DNA of 64,000 nt from CALEUX01 sp964608615 (GTDB lineage: Bacteria; Bacteroidota; Bacteroidia; Bacteroidales; Marinilabiliaceae), in assembly GCA_964608615.1 (NCBI GenBank), contig CAZSQG010000008.1, forward strand, positions 1 to 64,000, given 5' to 3'. Of this stretch, positions 8,658 to 17,951 are shown piece by piece. The position numbers and the translations under genes were made by a program. The stretch's first letter is position 1, and each line of letters starts with the position of its first letter. Under the pieces are notes generated by a model. That model ran no database searches and was not told the DNA's origin. It was given only the letters and a program-made list of their open reading frames with translations.

Positions 8658-9242
8658 ATGGTTCAGATAGACGATAAAATTATCAGCCTTGACATTTTTG
8701 AACGGCATTTTGTTTGTGATTTACCTCGTTGCCTGGGAGCCTGCTGCGTTGAAGGTGAGTCGGGAGCTCCGCTGGATGATGAAGAAACAGAAATTCTTGA
8801 TGCAATATTCCCTGTAATAAAAAGCATGCTTTCGCCAAAAGCTGTTGAGATTATTGAGAAAAAAGGTACATGGGAAATCGATAGCGATGGCGACAAAGTA
8901 ACTCCAATCATTAATGGGAAAGATTGTGTTTATACTTATTTTGATGAGGCGGGTATTTGTAAATGTGTCATCGAAAAAGCTTTTAATGAAGGTTTAATTG
9001 ATTTTAAAAAGCCTGTTTCATGTCATTTATATCCTATTCGTATTACTAAATACGCTGATTTTGAAGCGCTAAATTATCACACCTGGCATGTTTGTTCTGT
9101 GGCGCGTGAACTTGGACAAAAAGTTGGTCTTCCCGTTTTCCGGTTTCTAAAAGATCCCATTATCCGAAAATATGGTGAAGCTTTTTATCATGAGATGGAA
9201 GAAGCCGAGAGACTGCTTCGGGAACAGGGATCAATCAAATAA
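8658..9242 (+). CDS. DUF3109 cysteine-rich protein
   Basis: 194 residues from ATG 8658. The longer frame from 8634 begins inside the gpmI terminator, so I reject it. It is cysteine-rich: CDLPRCLGACC near the start, then GICKC, SCHLYP and HVCSVA. This is the pattern of DUF3109, common in Bacteroidota and reminiscent of the YkgJ/YcgN group of putative metal- or Fe-S-binding proteins. The biochemical role is unknown to me. It has no signal peptide and is therefore cytosolic. It lies directly behind the gpmI terminator; its promoter must lie within the preceding gene or terminator, unless it depends on read-through. Confidence 0.85.
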   Translation: MVQIDDKIISLDIFERHFVCDLPRCLGACCVEGESGAPLDDEETEILDAIFPVIKSMLSPKAVEIIEKKGTWEIDSDGDKVTPIINGKDCVYTYFDEAGICKCVIEKAFNEGLIDFKKPVSCHLYPIRITKYADFEALNYHTWHVCSVARELGQKVGLPVFRFLKDPIIRKYGEAFYHEMEEAERLLREQGSIK

Positions 9243-9305
9243 TCTCCAATTGCTGTGTGATGAAGTACAAATAGTGATTGTGTGATGTTATTGTTTACTG
9301 AAAAA

Positions 9306-9335
9306 TTGTTAATTGAAAAAACAGGATTAAATTTG
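9306..9335 (+). promoter_or_regulatory. Promoter of the YebC-family gene
   Basis: TTG at 9306-9308, a 19-base spacer and TAAATTTG at 9328-9335, 24 bases before the ATG at 9360. Confidence 0.7.
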
Positions 9336-9359
9336 TAGCCCTTAAAAACAAAAAATACT

Positions 9360-10070
9360 ATGGGACGCGCATTTGAATATAGAAAAGCCCGGAAGCTAAA
9401 ACGCTGGGGTAACATGGCAAAGACTTTTACTAAAATCGGGCGAGAGATTGCAATGGTTGTTAAAACCGGAGGTGCCGATCCTCACTCCAATTCACGGTTA
9501 AGGGTGCTGTTGCAGAATGCCAAGGCGGCCAACATGCCGAAAGAGACTGTGGAAAGAGCCATTAAAAAGGCCACCACCAAAGAACAAGAGGATTATAAGG
9601 AGCTGGTATATGAAGGTTATGGACCTTTTGGTATTGCCATTTTGGTTGAAACTGCTACCGATAATTCAACCCGCACTGTTGCCAATGTAAGAAGTTACTT
9701 TAATAAATTTGGCGGATCGCTTGGAACCTCCGGAAGTGTAGACTATATGTTTGAACACAAATGCAATTTTAAAGTAAAACTTAAAGAAGGCGTTGATTTG
9801 GAGGAACTGGAATTGGAGCTTATTGATTCAGGCGTTCAGGAAGTTTTTGCCGAGGGTGATGATATGATGATTTACGGCGACTTCGAAGCCTTCGGTCCCA
9901 TTCAGAAATTCCTTGAGGAAAATGAATATGAAATTATAAGTGCTGATTTTGAACGCATCCCGCATGAAACAAAATCGCTTGCCGAAGAGCAGGTTGCTGA
10001 AATTGAAAAGCTTTTTGCCCGTTTTGAGGACGATGATGATGTAACCAATGTGTTTCATAATATGGCCTGA
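9360..10070 (+). CDS. YebC/TACO1-family regulator
   Basis: 236 residues, the usual length of the family. Signature segments are GRAFEYRKARK at the N-terminus, KIGREIAMVVKTGGADP, NSRLRVLLQNAKAANMPK and YEGYGPFGIAILVE. Members have been described as transcriptional regulators (YebC, PmpR) and as translation factors that relieve ribosome stalling at polyproline stretches (the YebC/TACO1 studies). Sequence alone does not separate these. It is cytosolic, in a single-gene unit with promoter and terminator both visible. Confidence 0.95.
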   Translation: MGRAFEYRKARKLKRWGNMAKTFTKIGREIAMVVKTGGADPHSNSRLRVLLQNAKAANMPKETVERAIKKATTKEQEDYKELVYEGYGPFGIAILVETATDNSTRTVANVRSYFNKFGGSLGTSGSVDYMFEHKCNFKVKLKEGVDLEELELELIDSGVQEVFAEGDDMMIYGDFEAFGPIQKFLEENEYEIISADFERIPHETKSLAEEQVAEIEKLFARFEDDDDVTNVFHNMA

Positions 10071-10114
10071 TTTTAATGTGGCCGCAGAATTAAAAATAAT
10101 TATTGAAATTAAAC

Positions 10115-10149
10115 AGCTCTTTTGCCCTCGGCAGAAGAGCTTTTTTTTT
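10115..10149 (+). terminator. Terminator of the YebC-family gene
   Basis: Perfect stem AGCTCTT/AAGAGCT with a 13-base loop, followed by nine T. Confidence 0.85.
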
Positions 10150-10381
10150 ATAGGGCTGTTATCTATTAGTAAATTGATAATTGTCATGCACAAAATCCTG
10201 GTTTATTTGTTATTTTAATAGATTATTTTTCTGGTTATCATTATATTTTTATTTGCACCCCGATTATTTACATAACGGAGATGTCAGGTTCAAAGCAATC
10301 TGGATTATTTGTTGTGTAAACAGTATTGCATTTCATTATCGAGATTATATTTTAATATAAACGTAAATAATACAATTTAAA

Positions 10382-11746
10382 ATGAGTGAAGTAAAGCAAT
10401 ACATCGCTGATAATAGTCAACGATTTTTGGATGAGTTGTTTGAGCTAATCCGAATACCGTCTATCAGCTCTCAGAGTGAGCATAAGGAGGATATGTACAA
10501 AGCGGCTCAATTATGGAAAAAGATTTTACTGGATGCCGGAGCAGATAAGGCCGAGATTCTTGAAACCAAAGGAAATCCGGTAACATATGGTGAAAAAATC
10601 ATCAATAGGGCTTACCCAACGGTCCTGGTTTATGGCCATATGGATGTAATGCCGGTTGATCCTCTTGAGTTATGGACAACAGATCCATTTGAACCTGTTA
10701 TCAGAGAAGGGAAAATTTTTGCACGAGGGGCCGATGATGATAAAGGGCAGTCGTTTATGCATGCTAAAGCGTTTGAGTATTTAGTAAAGAGTGGAACTCT
10801 TAAGTGCAATGTTAAGTTTCTTGTTGAAGGAGAAGAGGAAATTGGATCTCCCAGTTTGTCAGATTTTTGTGAGTCTCATCTTGAATTACTTAAGGCTGAT
10901 ATTATCTTAGTTTCTGATACATCTATGATTTCACCTAATATTCCTTCAATAACAACGGGGTTGCGTGGATTGGCGTACTGGCAGGTCGAAGTTACCGGGG
11001 CAAACAGGGATTTACATTCCGGATTGTTTGGTGGAGCTGTAGCCAATCCAATTAATGTGCTTTCAAAAATGGTAGCCGCAATGGTTGATGATAATGGGAA
11101 AATCACTATCCCCGGGTTTTATGACGATGTGGTTGAAGTAAGTGCTGATGAGCGAAAAATGATGGCACTGGCACCCTTTGATGAGTCAGACTACAAACAA
11201 TCCATTGGCGTTACGGAGCTATCAGGAGAGGTTGGCTTTTCAACTTCTGAACGCACCGGTATTCGTCCATCGTTTGATGTGTGTGGTATTTGGGGTGGTT
11301 ATACCGGCCAAGGAGCAAAAACGGTATTGCCATCTAAGGCATTTGCAAAAATTTCTACACGTCTGGTTCCCAATCAGAATCATAAAAAGATTGCGATTCT
11401 TTTTAAAGAACATTTTGAAAAGATTGCTCCTAAGTCGGTAAAAGTAGAAGTTAAGTCGCTTCATGGCGGACAAGGATATGTTTGTCCCATTAATATTCCT
11501 GCCTATAAAGCCGCTGAAGAAGCTTATCAGACTGTTTATGGTATAAAGCCGGTTCCTGTTCGAAGTGGGGGTTCTATACCAATAATTTCAGCTTTTGAGC
11601 AAATCATGGGCATAAAGTCTGTACTTATGGGTTTTGGATTGGAATCGGATGCTATACACAGCCCAAATGAAAATTTCCCTTTGGAACAGTTTTATAATGG
11701 TATTGAAACAATTGTTCATTTTTATGGCAATTTTGGTAAAAAGTAG
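10382..11746 (+). CDS. M20-family dipeptidase (metallopeptidase)
   Basis: 454 residues, matching the CNDP/PepV-like dipeptidase group rather than the shorter amidohydrolases. Co-catalytic zinc ligands and catalytic residues are visible: YGHMDVMP (H86, D88), GADDDKGQ (bridging Asp), EGEEEIGSP (Glu pair about 151-152), the dimerisation-domain motif DLHSGLFGG and a late His in SDAIHSPNE. It should hydrolyse dipeptides in the cytosol, as no signal peptide is seen. The 230 bases upstream carry no gene; they include an AT-rich stretch that could hold a promoter and a leader of about 100 bases. The exact dipeptide specificity is open. Confidence 0.93.
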   Translation: MSEVKQYIADNSQRFLDELFELIRIPSISSQSEHKEDMYKAAQLWKKILLDAGADKAEILETKGNPVTYGEKIINRAYPTVLVYGHMDVMPVDPLELWTTDPFEPVIREGKIFARGADDDKGQSFMHAKAFEYLVKSGTLKCNVKFLVEGEEEIGSPSLSDFCESHLELLKADIILVSDTSMISPNIPSITTGLRGLAYWQVEVTGANRDLHSGLFGGAVANPINVLSKMVAAMVDDNGKITIPGFYDDVVEVSADERKMMALAPFDESDYKQSIGVTELSGEVGFSTSERTGIRPSFDVCGIWGGYTGQGAKTVLPSKAFAKISTRLVPNQNHKKIAILFKEHFEKIAPKSVKVEVKSLHGGQGYVCPINIPAYKAAEEAYQTVYGIKPVPVRSGGSIPIISAFEQIMGIKSVLMGFGLESDAIHSPNENFPLEQFYNGIETIVHFYGNFGKK

Positions 11747-11792
11747 ATTTTTCAATTTCAAGTCTGTAAAAATGGGGGGTGTTACAATAAAA

Positions 11793-11906
11793 TTACACTA
11801 TTCTTTTTTTTCTCTTTTGTTAAAAAAAATATTAATTCGACAAAAAACACCTGAAAAAATGATGTGTGTTATAAAAAATAGGGGGTGGTAGCTAAAAATA
11901 GTGTAA
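11793..11906. promoter_or_regulatory. Inverted arms upstream of glnN
   Basis: TTACACTATT at 11793-11802 is matched by its exact reverse complement AATAGTGTAA at 11897-11906. G-rich GGGGGGTGTTA and AGGGGGTGGTA lie beside the respective arms. They could be paired operator sites for nitrogen control of glnN, or chance in AT-rich DNA. Confidence 0.3.
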
Positions 11907-11989
11907 AAAAATACGATTTAACTTAAAATATTTGGGAATATTGAAAATTAGTGCAAAATTTGTGCAGTTAAACCCGAAAAAAATAATTT

Positions 11990-14179
11990 ATGGCAACATT
12001 AAGATTTGACGCATTAGATAAAGCAATGAATAGGAAACCTATTGTTGCAGAGGCTCCATTGGAAAAAACATCTGATTATTTCGGAGTTAAGGTATTTAGT
12101 CGCAATAAAATGCAGAAATATATGTCGAAAGACGCATATAATGCGGTTGTTGCTGCTATCGATAAAGGTGAAAGAGTTGATCGTAAGGTAGCTGATCAAA
12201 TTGCTTCCGGAATGAAGACATGGGCCATGGAAATGGGGGCTTCACATTATACACACTGGTTTCAGCCGTTAACTGGTGGAACAGCCGAAAAGCATGATGC
12301 TTTTGCTGATCCTCAAGGTGACTTTACCGTAATTGAAACATTTTCGGGTAAATTATTGGCTCAACAGGAGCCTGATGCGTCAAGCTTTCCCAGTGGCGGT
12401 ATTCGTGCAACTTTTGAAGCCCGGGGTTATACCGCCTGGGACCCATCTTCTCCTGCCTTTATTTTAGATGATACGCTTTGTATTCCTACAATTTTTATAT
12501 CCTACACCGGAGAACTTCTTGATTATAAAACGCCTCTTCTCAAATCTTTGGCTGCTATTGACAAAGCTGCTGTTGATGTTTGTCAATATTACGATAAGGA
12601 TGTATCCAAGGTTAACGGAAATTTGGGCTGGGAACAGGAGTATTTTCTGATTGATGAAGCTTTGTATGAAGCTCGTCCCGATTTGAAACTAACAGATCGT
12701 ACATTGATGGGGCACGAATCGGCTAAAAACCAACAATTGGAAGACCAGTATTTTGGTGCTGTTCCGCCACGTGTTCAGGAGTTTATGAAGGAACTTGAGT
12801 ATGAAGCATGGAAGCTTGGTATTCCGTTGAAAACCCGTCATAATGAGGTTGCTCCAAATCAATTCGAGGTTGCACCGGTTTATGAAGAAACCAACCTGTC
12901 TGTTGACCATAATCTTTTGGCAATGACTCTTATGCGTAATATTGCCCGCAAACATAATTTTGCCTGCTTATTACACGAAAAACCGTTTGGCGGGGTAAAT
13001 GGATCTGGAAAACACAACAATTGGTCTCTTTCAACCGATACAGGGGTAAATCTGTTATCACCGGGTAAAAATCCCAAGAGTAATATGCAGTTTCTGACAT
13101 TTCTGATAAATACGATGACTGCTGTTTACAAACATGGTGCATTGTTGAAAGCATCGATTTCATCGGCTAATAACGCGCACCGACTGGGAGCAAACGAAGC
13201 GCCTCCTGCAATCATTTCTGCCTTTTTGGGTTCTTACCTCAATAAAATGCTTGATCAGCTCGAGGAGAAGGTTCCTGATACTAAAATGACTCCTGACGAA
13301 AAAACGGAAATCAAATTAAACATAGGGCGTATTCCTGAAATTTTATTAGATAATACCGACAGAAACCGTACTTCACCATTTGCTTTCACAGGTAATCGTT
13401 TCGAGTTCCGTGCTGTTGGCTCTTCTGCCAACTGTTCCGAAGCAATGACAGCCTTGAATACTGCTGTTGCTAGTCAGCTGATTGATTTTAAGAAAGATGT
13501 TGACGTACTAATTGATAAAGGAGTTAAGAAAGACGAGGCTATTCTTCAGGTTCTTCGTAAGCTGATTGAGTTTTCTAAACCTATTCGTTTCGACGGTAAT
13601 GGTTATAGTGACGAATGGAAAGCTGAAGCTAAAAAACGCGGTTTGGATGGAGAGTCTAATCCGGTTAAAATTTTTGAAAATTATATATCGGCAAGCACTG
13701 TTGAGTTATTCAAGCAAACTGGTGTCTTAACTGAAAGGGAGCTTCATGCCCGTACTGAGATTAAAATGGAGACTTATATTAAAAGGATTCAAATAGAAGC
13801 TCGTGTTTTAGGCGATTTGGCTCTTAACCATATTGTTCCTGTTGCTATTGAATTTCAAACCTCTCTGATTAATAATGTTCAGGGTCTTAAAAATTTATTC
13901 TCTGATGGTGAGTTTAAAGAACTTGCAACTCCCCGATTGGAATTGATCAAGGAAGTGGGTGGGCATATTTCAATTATTAAAGGCAAGGTTAAACAAATGG
14001 TTGAGGCACGTAAGGTTGCCAATAAAATTGAAGATGTTCATAAAAAGGCTCTGAATTATTCTGAGAAAGTGCTGCCCTATTTTGATGAAATTCGTTATCA
14101 TGTTGATAAACTTGAACTTGTTGTTAATAATGAAATGTGGACATTACCAAAATACCGCGAAATGTTATTTGTTAGGTAA
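11990..14179 (+). CDS. glnN: Glutamine synthetase type III
   Basis: 729 residues, typical for the large GSIII class of Bacteroidota and cyanobacteria rather than the 450-residue GSI. It makes glutamine from glutamate, ammonia and ATP, the main entry point for nitrogen. Visible family segments include the N-terminal GSIII-specific region, HYTHWFQPLTGGTAEKHD, WEQEYFLID, RHNEVAPNQFEVAP, NGSGKHNNWS and NRTSPFAFTGNRFEFR, and together they make up the whole active site. The gene is preceded by about 240 AT-rich bases with inverted arms and followed by its own terminator. No ammonium transporter or PII gene is nearby. Confidence 0.98.
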   Translation: MATLRFDALDKAMNRKPIVAEAPLEKTSDYFGVKVFSRNKMQKYMSKDAYNAVVAAIDKGERVDRKVADQIASGMKTWAMEMGASHYTHWFQPLTGGTAEKHDAFADPQGDFTVIETFSGKLLAQQEPDASSFPSGGIRATFEARGYTAWDPSSPAFILDDTLCIPTIFISYTGELLDYKTPLLKSLAAIDKAAVDVCQYYDKDVSKVNGNLGWEQEYFLIDEALYEARPDLKLTDRTLMGHESAKNQQLEDQYFGAVPPRVQEFMKELEYEAWKLGIPLKTRHNEVAPNQFEVAPVYEETNLSVDHNLLAMTLMRNIARKHNFACLLHEKPFGGVNGSGKHNNWSLSTDTGVNLLSPGKNPKSNMQFLTFLINTMTAVYKHGALLKASISSANNAHRLGANEAPPAIISAFLGSYLNKMLDQLEEKVPDTKMTPDEKTEIKLNIGRIPEILLDNTDRNRTSPFAFTGNRFEFRAVGSSANCSEAMTALNTAVASQLIDFKKDVDVLIDKGVKKDEAILQVLRKLIEFSKPIRFDGNGYSDEWKAEAKKRGLDGESNPVKIFENYISASTVELFKQTGVLTERELHARTEIKMETYIKRIQIEARVLGDLALNHIVPVAIEFQTSLINNVQGLKNLFSDGEFKELATPRLELIKEVGGHISIIKGKVKQMVEARKVANKIEDVHKKALNYSEKVLPYFDEIRYHVDKLELVVNNEMWTLPKYREMLFVR

Positions 14180-14200
14180 TTATTGGTTGTAAACAAAATA

Positions 14201-14229
14201 AAAAAGGAGCTTTTTAAGCTCCTTTTTTT
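14201..14229 (+). terminator. Terminator of glnN
   Basis: Stem AAAAAGGAGCTT/AAGCTCCTTTTT with a minimal loop and seven T. Confidence 0.9.
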
Positions 14230-14697
14230 GTTTATTCAGTTTTTATAAATCATTGGTTTCAGGAAAAATTTTTAGAAAATTATTTAACTACTTTGAATTT
14301 TGCTGCGTTCGGCATTGATGCAAACAAGTTTGCTCACTGCGCTCACTAAACGCAAAATTTGCTTACTTTTTTTTGCTGTAGTGGAGCGAAGCGGATCATG
14401 AATACCTTAAAAAGAAAACACACTAATGAATAAAAAAAGTAATCCCGCTTTTTAGCGGGAGAGCACTTGAACGAAGAAAATATTTTTTATCGGACAATAG
14501 TGTTTATAAATCAATTGTTAATGAGTGAGTACTGGTAAAATTGCAAAAATGTAACATTTTTCAGAAATTAGAGGATGTGTTTTGTTCTTAAACGAATAGT
14601 TTCGAATAGCTTGGTAATATGTATTAATTTGGAGTATTGTCAGGATAACTTTATCTGGTTCAGGAAAAACTGATTAACGATAACAAACTGCTAAGGC
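14230..14697. other. Intergenic region with repeat-like sequences
   Basis: No gene seen. It holds a GC-richer block at 14300-14400 (TTTGCTCACTGCGCTCACTA, GTGGAGCGAAGCGGATCATG), a hairpin CCCGCT/AGCGGG at 14444-14459, and a motif resembling 1389-1432 (AATGAATAA at 14423-14433 and TTTTTTATCGGACAATAG at 14483-14500). No clear promoter box for the permease was found. Confidence 0.4.
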
Positions 14698-16116
14698 ATG
14701 AAAGAGCCTAGTTCTATAACGCCCAAAACGCAGTTGCCAAGAATAATTGGGCTGGTAGCCGGAGTTGCTGTGGTGGCGGGTTCCATGCTTGGTGTTGGTG
14801 TTTTTCTGTTTCCATCCATTATTGCAACACAATCGGGTTCGGTAAGTATGTTTTTTCTTTTATGGATACTGGGCGGATTTTATGCCTTGTCGGGTGCGGT
14901 TGCCTGTGGCGAGCTTGGGGCTATGATTCCACAGGCGGGTGGCGACTATGTTTTTCAGCGTAAGGCTTTTGGTTCTTCTATGGCTTTTGCCAGCGGATGG
15001 GTGCTTTTTGTGGCTATTTTTGGAGGCTCCATTGCAGGAATGTCAGTTGCACTTTTTGAATACCAAATACCCTTGTTATTTGATATTGATACCGGTATTC
15101 TTATTCATCAATCGGTACAGATAACTTATTCACGTTTTTATGCTGTTCTTCTGATTTTATTATTAACGCTGCTCAATCATTTTGGCACGCGCTTATCAAC
15201 GATTTTTCAGATTTTATTAACCCTTTTTCCAATAGTGTTAATGATAATAATTGTCTCAGATATTTGGAATTGGTCTGATGCGATGTCTCTTTGTTTGCAA
15301 AGTGACCATTTATTTAGAAAACCGATATTTTCAGGATTAGTTACTGGGTTTTTGTTTGTAAATTTTGCTTATAGCGGCTGGCTGAATATAATATATGTGG
15401 CAGGCGAGGTTAAGAATCCCGGAAAGAACATCCCACGCTCAATGTTTATATCAACAATTGGCATTAGCATTATCTATTTATTTTTGTGTGCAGCATTTAT
15501 TTTGGTTTTGGGATTCAATGAGCTGGCAGCGCTGGTTAATATTGATGCCGGAACTGCTGTGGCTATGAAAAAAGGGAGTGATATAGCACAGGTTTTGGTG
15601 CTATTAACCATATCTATGGCTATTGTAACATCTTTAAATGCAACAATATTAACCAGTTCACGAGTGGCATATGCTATGGCTGGCGATGGGGTGTTCTGGA
15701 AAGGCGCCGCCAAACTGGGAGGTAAAAATCGCACTCCACGCAATGCGCTATGGATTCAGGCTTTGTTGGCTTCTTTGTTTGTGGTGAGTGGTAGTTTCTC
15801 CACTATTATTGAAATGACCAGCATAGCCATGTTATTGACCGGCACACTTACTGTTGCCTCCATGTTTGTTCTAAGATTCACCCACAGGGAAGCCAATCGT
15901 CCTTATCGCGCTTTTGGCTATCCATGGTTTCCCGGGCTTTACCTTGTAATGTCGCTGGTCGTTTTTATTGGTATGACTGCTCTGTCGTTTTCTAAAGACG
16001 GAATTCAAAGGTATTATCCATTTATAGGGATGGCTGTTTTGGTATTGGCTTTTATTGGTCACTATTTGGTTGTCCATAATAAAAATAATAAAAGAGGGAA
16101 GGCAACAATCAAATAA
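14698..16116 (+). CDS. APC-family amino acid permease
   Basis: 472 residues with about twelve hydrophobic helices. The first helix carries the APC signature (AGSMLGVGVFLFP), and CGELGAMIPQAGGDYVFQRKAFG is the characteristic TM2-TM3 region. The protein should import an amino acid or related cation by proton or substrate exchange in the inner membrane. Substrate specificity cannot be read from the sequence. It stands alone between two gene-poor stretches. The glnN gene upstream has its own terminator, so co-regulation with glutamine synthesis is not shown. Confidence 0.9.
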   Translation: MKEPSSITPKTQLPRIIGLVAGVAVVAGSMLGVGVFLFPSIIATQSGSVSMFFLLWILGGFYALSGAVACGELGAMIPQAGGDYVFQRKAFGSSMAFASGWVLFVAIFGGSIAGMSVALFEYQIPLLFDIDTGILIHQSVQITYSRFYAVLLILLLTLLNHFGTRLSTIFQILLTLFPIVLMIIIVSDIWNWSDAMSLCLQSDHLFRKPIFSGLVTGFLFVNFAYSGWLNIIYVAGEVKNPGKNIPRSMFISTIGISIIYLFLCAAFILVLGFNELAALVNIDAGTAVAMKKGSDIAQVLVLLTISMAIVTSLNATILTSSRVAYAMAGDGVFWKGAAKLGGKNRTPRNALWIQALLASLFVVSGSFSTIIEMTSIAMLLTGTLTVASMFVLRFTHREANRPYRAFGYPWFPGLYLVMSLVVFIGMTALSFSKDGIQRYYPFIGMAVLVLAFIGHYLVVHNKNNKRGKATIK

Positions 16117-16577
16117 ATGTTTATTATTGTAAGTGTCACGATTTGTGATAGTAAGCAAATAGTGATGAGTAATAATGATCATAGTAAGCTAGATGTGAAT
16201 GACAGATTTGGATTAATAAGAATTTGAGAAAGAGTTTATAATAATTGATTATATTGGTGTATAATTAATTGGTTAATTAATATGAAGATAAGCCTACTCA
16301 AATGATGCTTAAACATTGGAAATACTCATTTCTGCATCGGAAATTATAACGGCAAATGGTTGTTGTTAAGGCTTTATTAAACCGTTTTTTTGTGGCGAAC
16401 AAAATTGCAATTTTAACAACTGCATATATAGGTTTTGAAAACCAGAATATATTATGGGATTTTTTAGTTGCCACTTTTATCAAAAAAGTCATTTTTGGAA
16501 TTAACTCGATTTTATGGGATTGTTTAAAATTGCTGGCGTTCAAAATTTGTTAATGGATTATCAAAAAAAACATAACT
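16117..16577. other. AT-rich intergenic region
   Basis: A 65-codon frame at 16356-16553 exists but has no promoter, start context or family resemblance, so I do not call it. A small inverted repeat TCACGATTTGTGA is at 16137-16149. Nothing else was recognised. Confidence 0.4.
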
Positions 16578-17372
16578 ATGGAAAATAAAACAAATAAGAT
16601 TGCAATATTAGTTGACGGAGATAATGCACAGTCAAAGCTTCTAAAGCCAATCCTTGAAGAGGTCTCAAAATATGGGAAAGTAACTGTTCGTCGGATTTAT
16701 GGAGATTGGACGATGTCTCAAATGAATAGTTGGAAGGATATATTGAATGATTTGTCGTTTAATCCAATTCAAAAATTCGCGTATACCACAGGTAAGAATT
16801 CTACTGATAGTTCTCTGATTATTGATGCAATGGATATTCTACACGATAAAATTGTGGATGGTTTTTGCATAGTATCAAGCGATAGTGATTATACCGGACT
16901 AGCTAAAAGAATAAGAGAAGAGGGCATATTTGTTATGGGTATTGGTGAAAAGAAAACGCCAAACGCATTTGTTCAATCTTGTGAGATATTTACCTATTGT
17001 GAGAATATTCTTGCTGAATTGTCTATTCAGGAGCAAGTTGTTACAACAGCTAAAACAACACCAAAAGCTAAGGTTACTGATTTGGCTTCTGTTGATCTTG
17101 AATTAATCCATAAAGCTTATGAGATGTCTATCAGTGAGGGAGCCGAAACTCATATTTCAACAATTGGTCTTAATTTAAGAAAGATAAATCCAAGTTTTGA
17201 CCCGCGAGCCTATGGATTTAAAAATCTTACACAGTTATTTTTGAGTTTGTCAAATTACGAAATGATTAATAACGAGGTGGGAGGTTTAAATCATCCGCTT
17301 GTAAAGAAAAAAGAACAAGTCTCAAATATCAGGAAAACAAATAATCGTCGTGTCCACAAAAAATCAAAGTAA
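16578..17372 (+). CDS. NYN-domain nuclease with C-terminal OST-HTH/LOTUS domain
   Basis: 264 residues. The N-terminal half is a NYN domain (LabA/DUF88 group, PIN-like fold). Metal-binding acidic residues sit in ILVDGDNAQS (D13, D15), in TGKNSTDSSLIIDAMD and in VSSDSDYTGLAK. Residues about 170-250 look like an OST-HTH/LOTUS RNA-binding module (LELIHKAYEMSISEG, then KINPSFDPRAYGFKNLTQLF), followed by a Lys/Arg-rich tail. Such proteins are predicted RNA-processing or RNA-degrading enzymes; the physiological target is unknown. The gene lies in an AT-rich, accessory-looking stretch with about 150 bases to the next gene. Confidence 0.88.
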   Translation: MENKTNKIAILVDGDNAQSKLLKPILEEVSKYGKVTVRRIYGDWTMSQMNSWKDILNDLSFNPIQKFAYTTGKNSTDSSLIIDAMDILHDKIVDGFCIVSSDSDYTGLAKRIREEGIFVMGIGEKKTPNAFVQSCEIFTYCENILAELSIQEQVVTTAKTTPKAKVTDLASVDLELIHKAYEMSISEGAETHISTIGLNLRKINPSFDPRAYGFKNLTQLFLSLSNYEMINNEVGGLNHPLVKKKEQVSNIRKTNNRRVHKKSK

Positions 17373-17518
17373 GGCAGATAATTCTATTTTGTATAGGTCA
17401 TTAATTCAGTGTTATATAAGATTGAGCTAATATTTACTAACAAATTAATAGGGGTTTTTTTGTTTTGGAGGTCTTATATACGAGTTTTAATTTTCCAATA
17501 ATCCAAATATCCTCTAAA

Positions 17519-17935
17519 ATGAAAAAAGTCTTTTTTGTTTTTGTTGCGTTCATATTGGTCGCGTTCTCAGTTAATCGACTATATCGAGATGGTCAATATT
17601 TTGGCACTTCCAGGGCTATCTACACCAATGAGCCGTTTTATGGTCATACAAAAATTGTCATTGAAAAAGGGAAAATCATCAAGGTTGATTTTTTCGTTCG
17701 AGATTCATCCAGACATAAATTTTTTGATGGTAAGTATGAAAAATACTATGCGGGAAATGATAAATATATCATGCAGTGTCGCAATGACTGGAAGGGTGTT
17801 CAATCGTATCCCGATAGTTTACTAAAACATCAGGATCTTGATAAAATTGATGCCATTAGCGGTGCCACCTGGTCGTATAATTTATTCAAGGCTTCAGTGA
17901 AGAAGGCTCTTTTAGATGCAGAGAAGACAAAGTGA
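17519..17935 (+). CDS. Membrane-anchored FMN-binding domain protein
   Basis: 138 residues from ATG 17519; a frame from 17465 would add 18 residues before the hydrophobic helix and is less likely. One N-terminal hydrophobic segment (residues 4-18) anchors or exports it. The rest is a small FMN-binding domain (PF04205 type) with YDG-like start (YRDGQYFGTSR) and the flavinylation motif DAISGAT at residues 111-117. In NqrC and RnfG the Thr of this motif carries FMN covalently, attached by ApbE. So it is probably an extracytoplasmic flavoprotein for electron transfer. No ApbE or electron-transfer partner is in the window. The next gene starts 16 bases later. Confidence 0.82.
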   Translation: MKKVFFVFVAFILVAFSVNRLYRDGQYFGTSRAIYTNEPFYGHTKIVIEKGKIIKVDFFVRDSSRHKFFDGKYEKYYAGNDKYIMQCRNDWKGVQSYPDSLLKHQDLDKIDAISGATWSYNLFKASVKKALLDAEKTK

Positions 17936-17951
17936 TGAATGTAAGTGTTTT

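Noticed and set aside
16356..16553. A 65-codon open frame before the NYN gene
   Set aside because: No promoter box, no recognisable domain, composition like the surrounding intergenic DNA, and overlapped by an equally long frame on the other strand.
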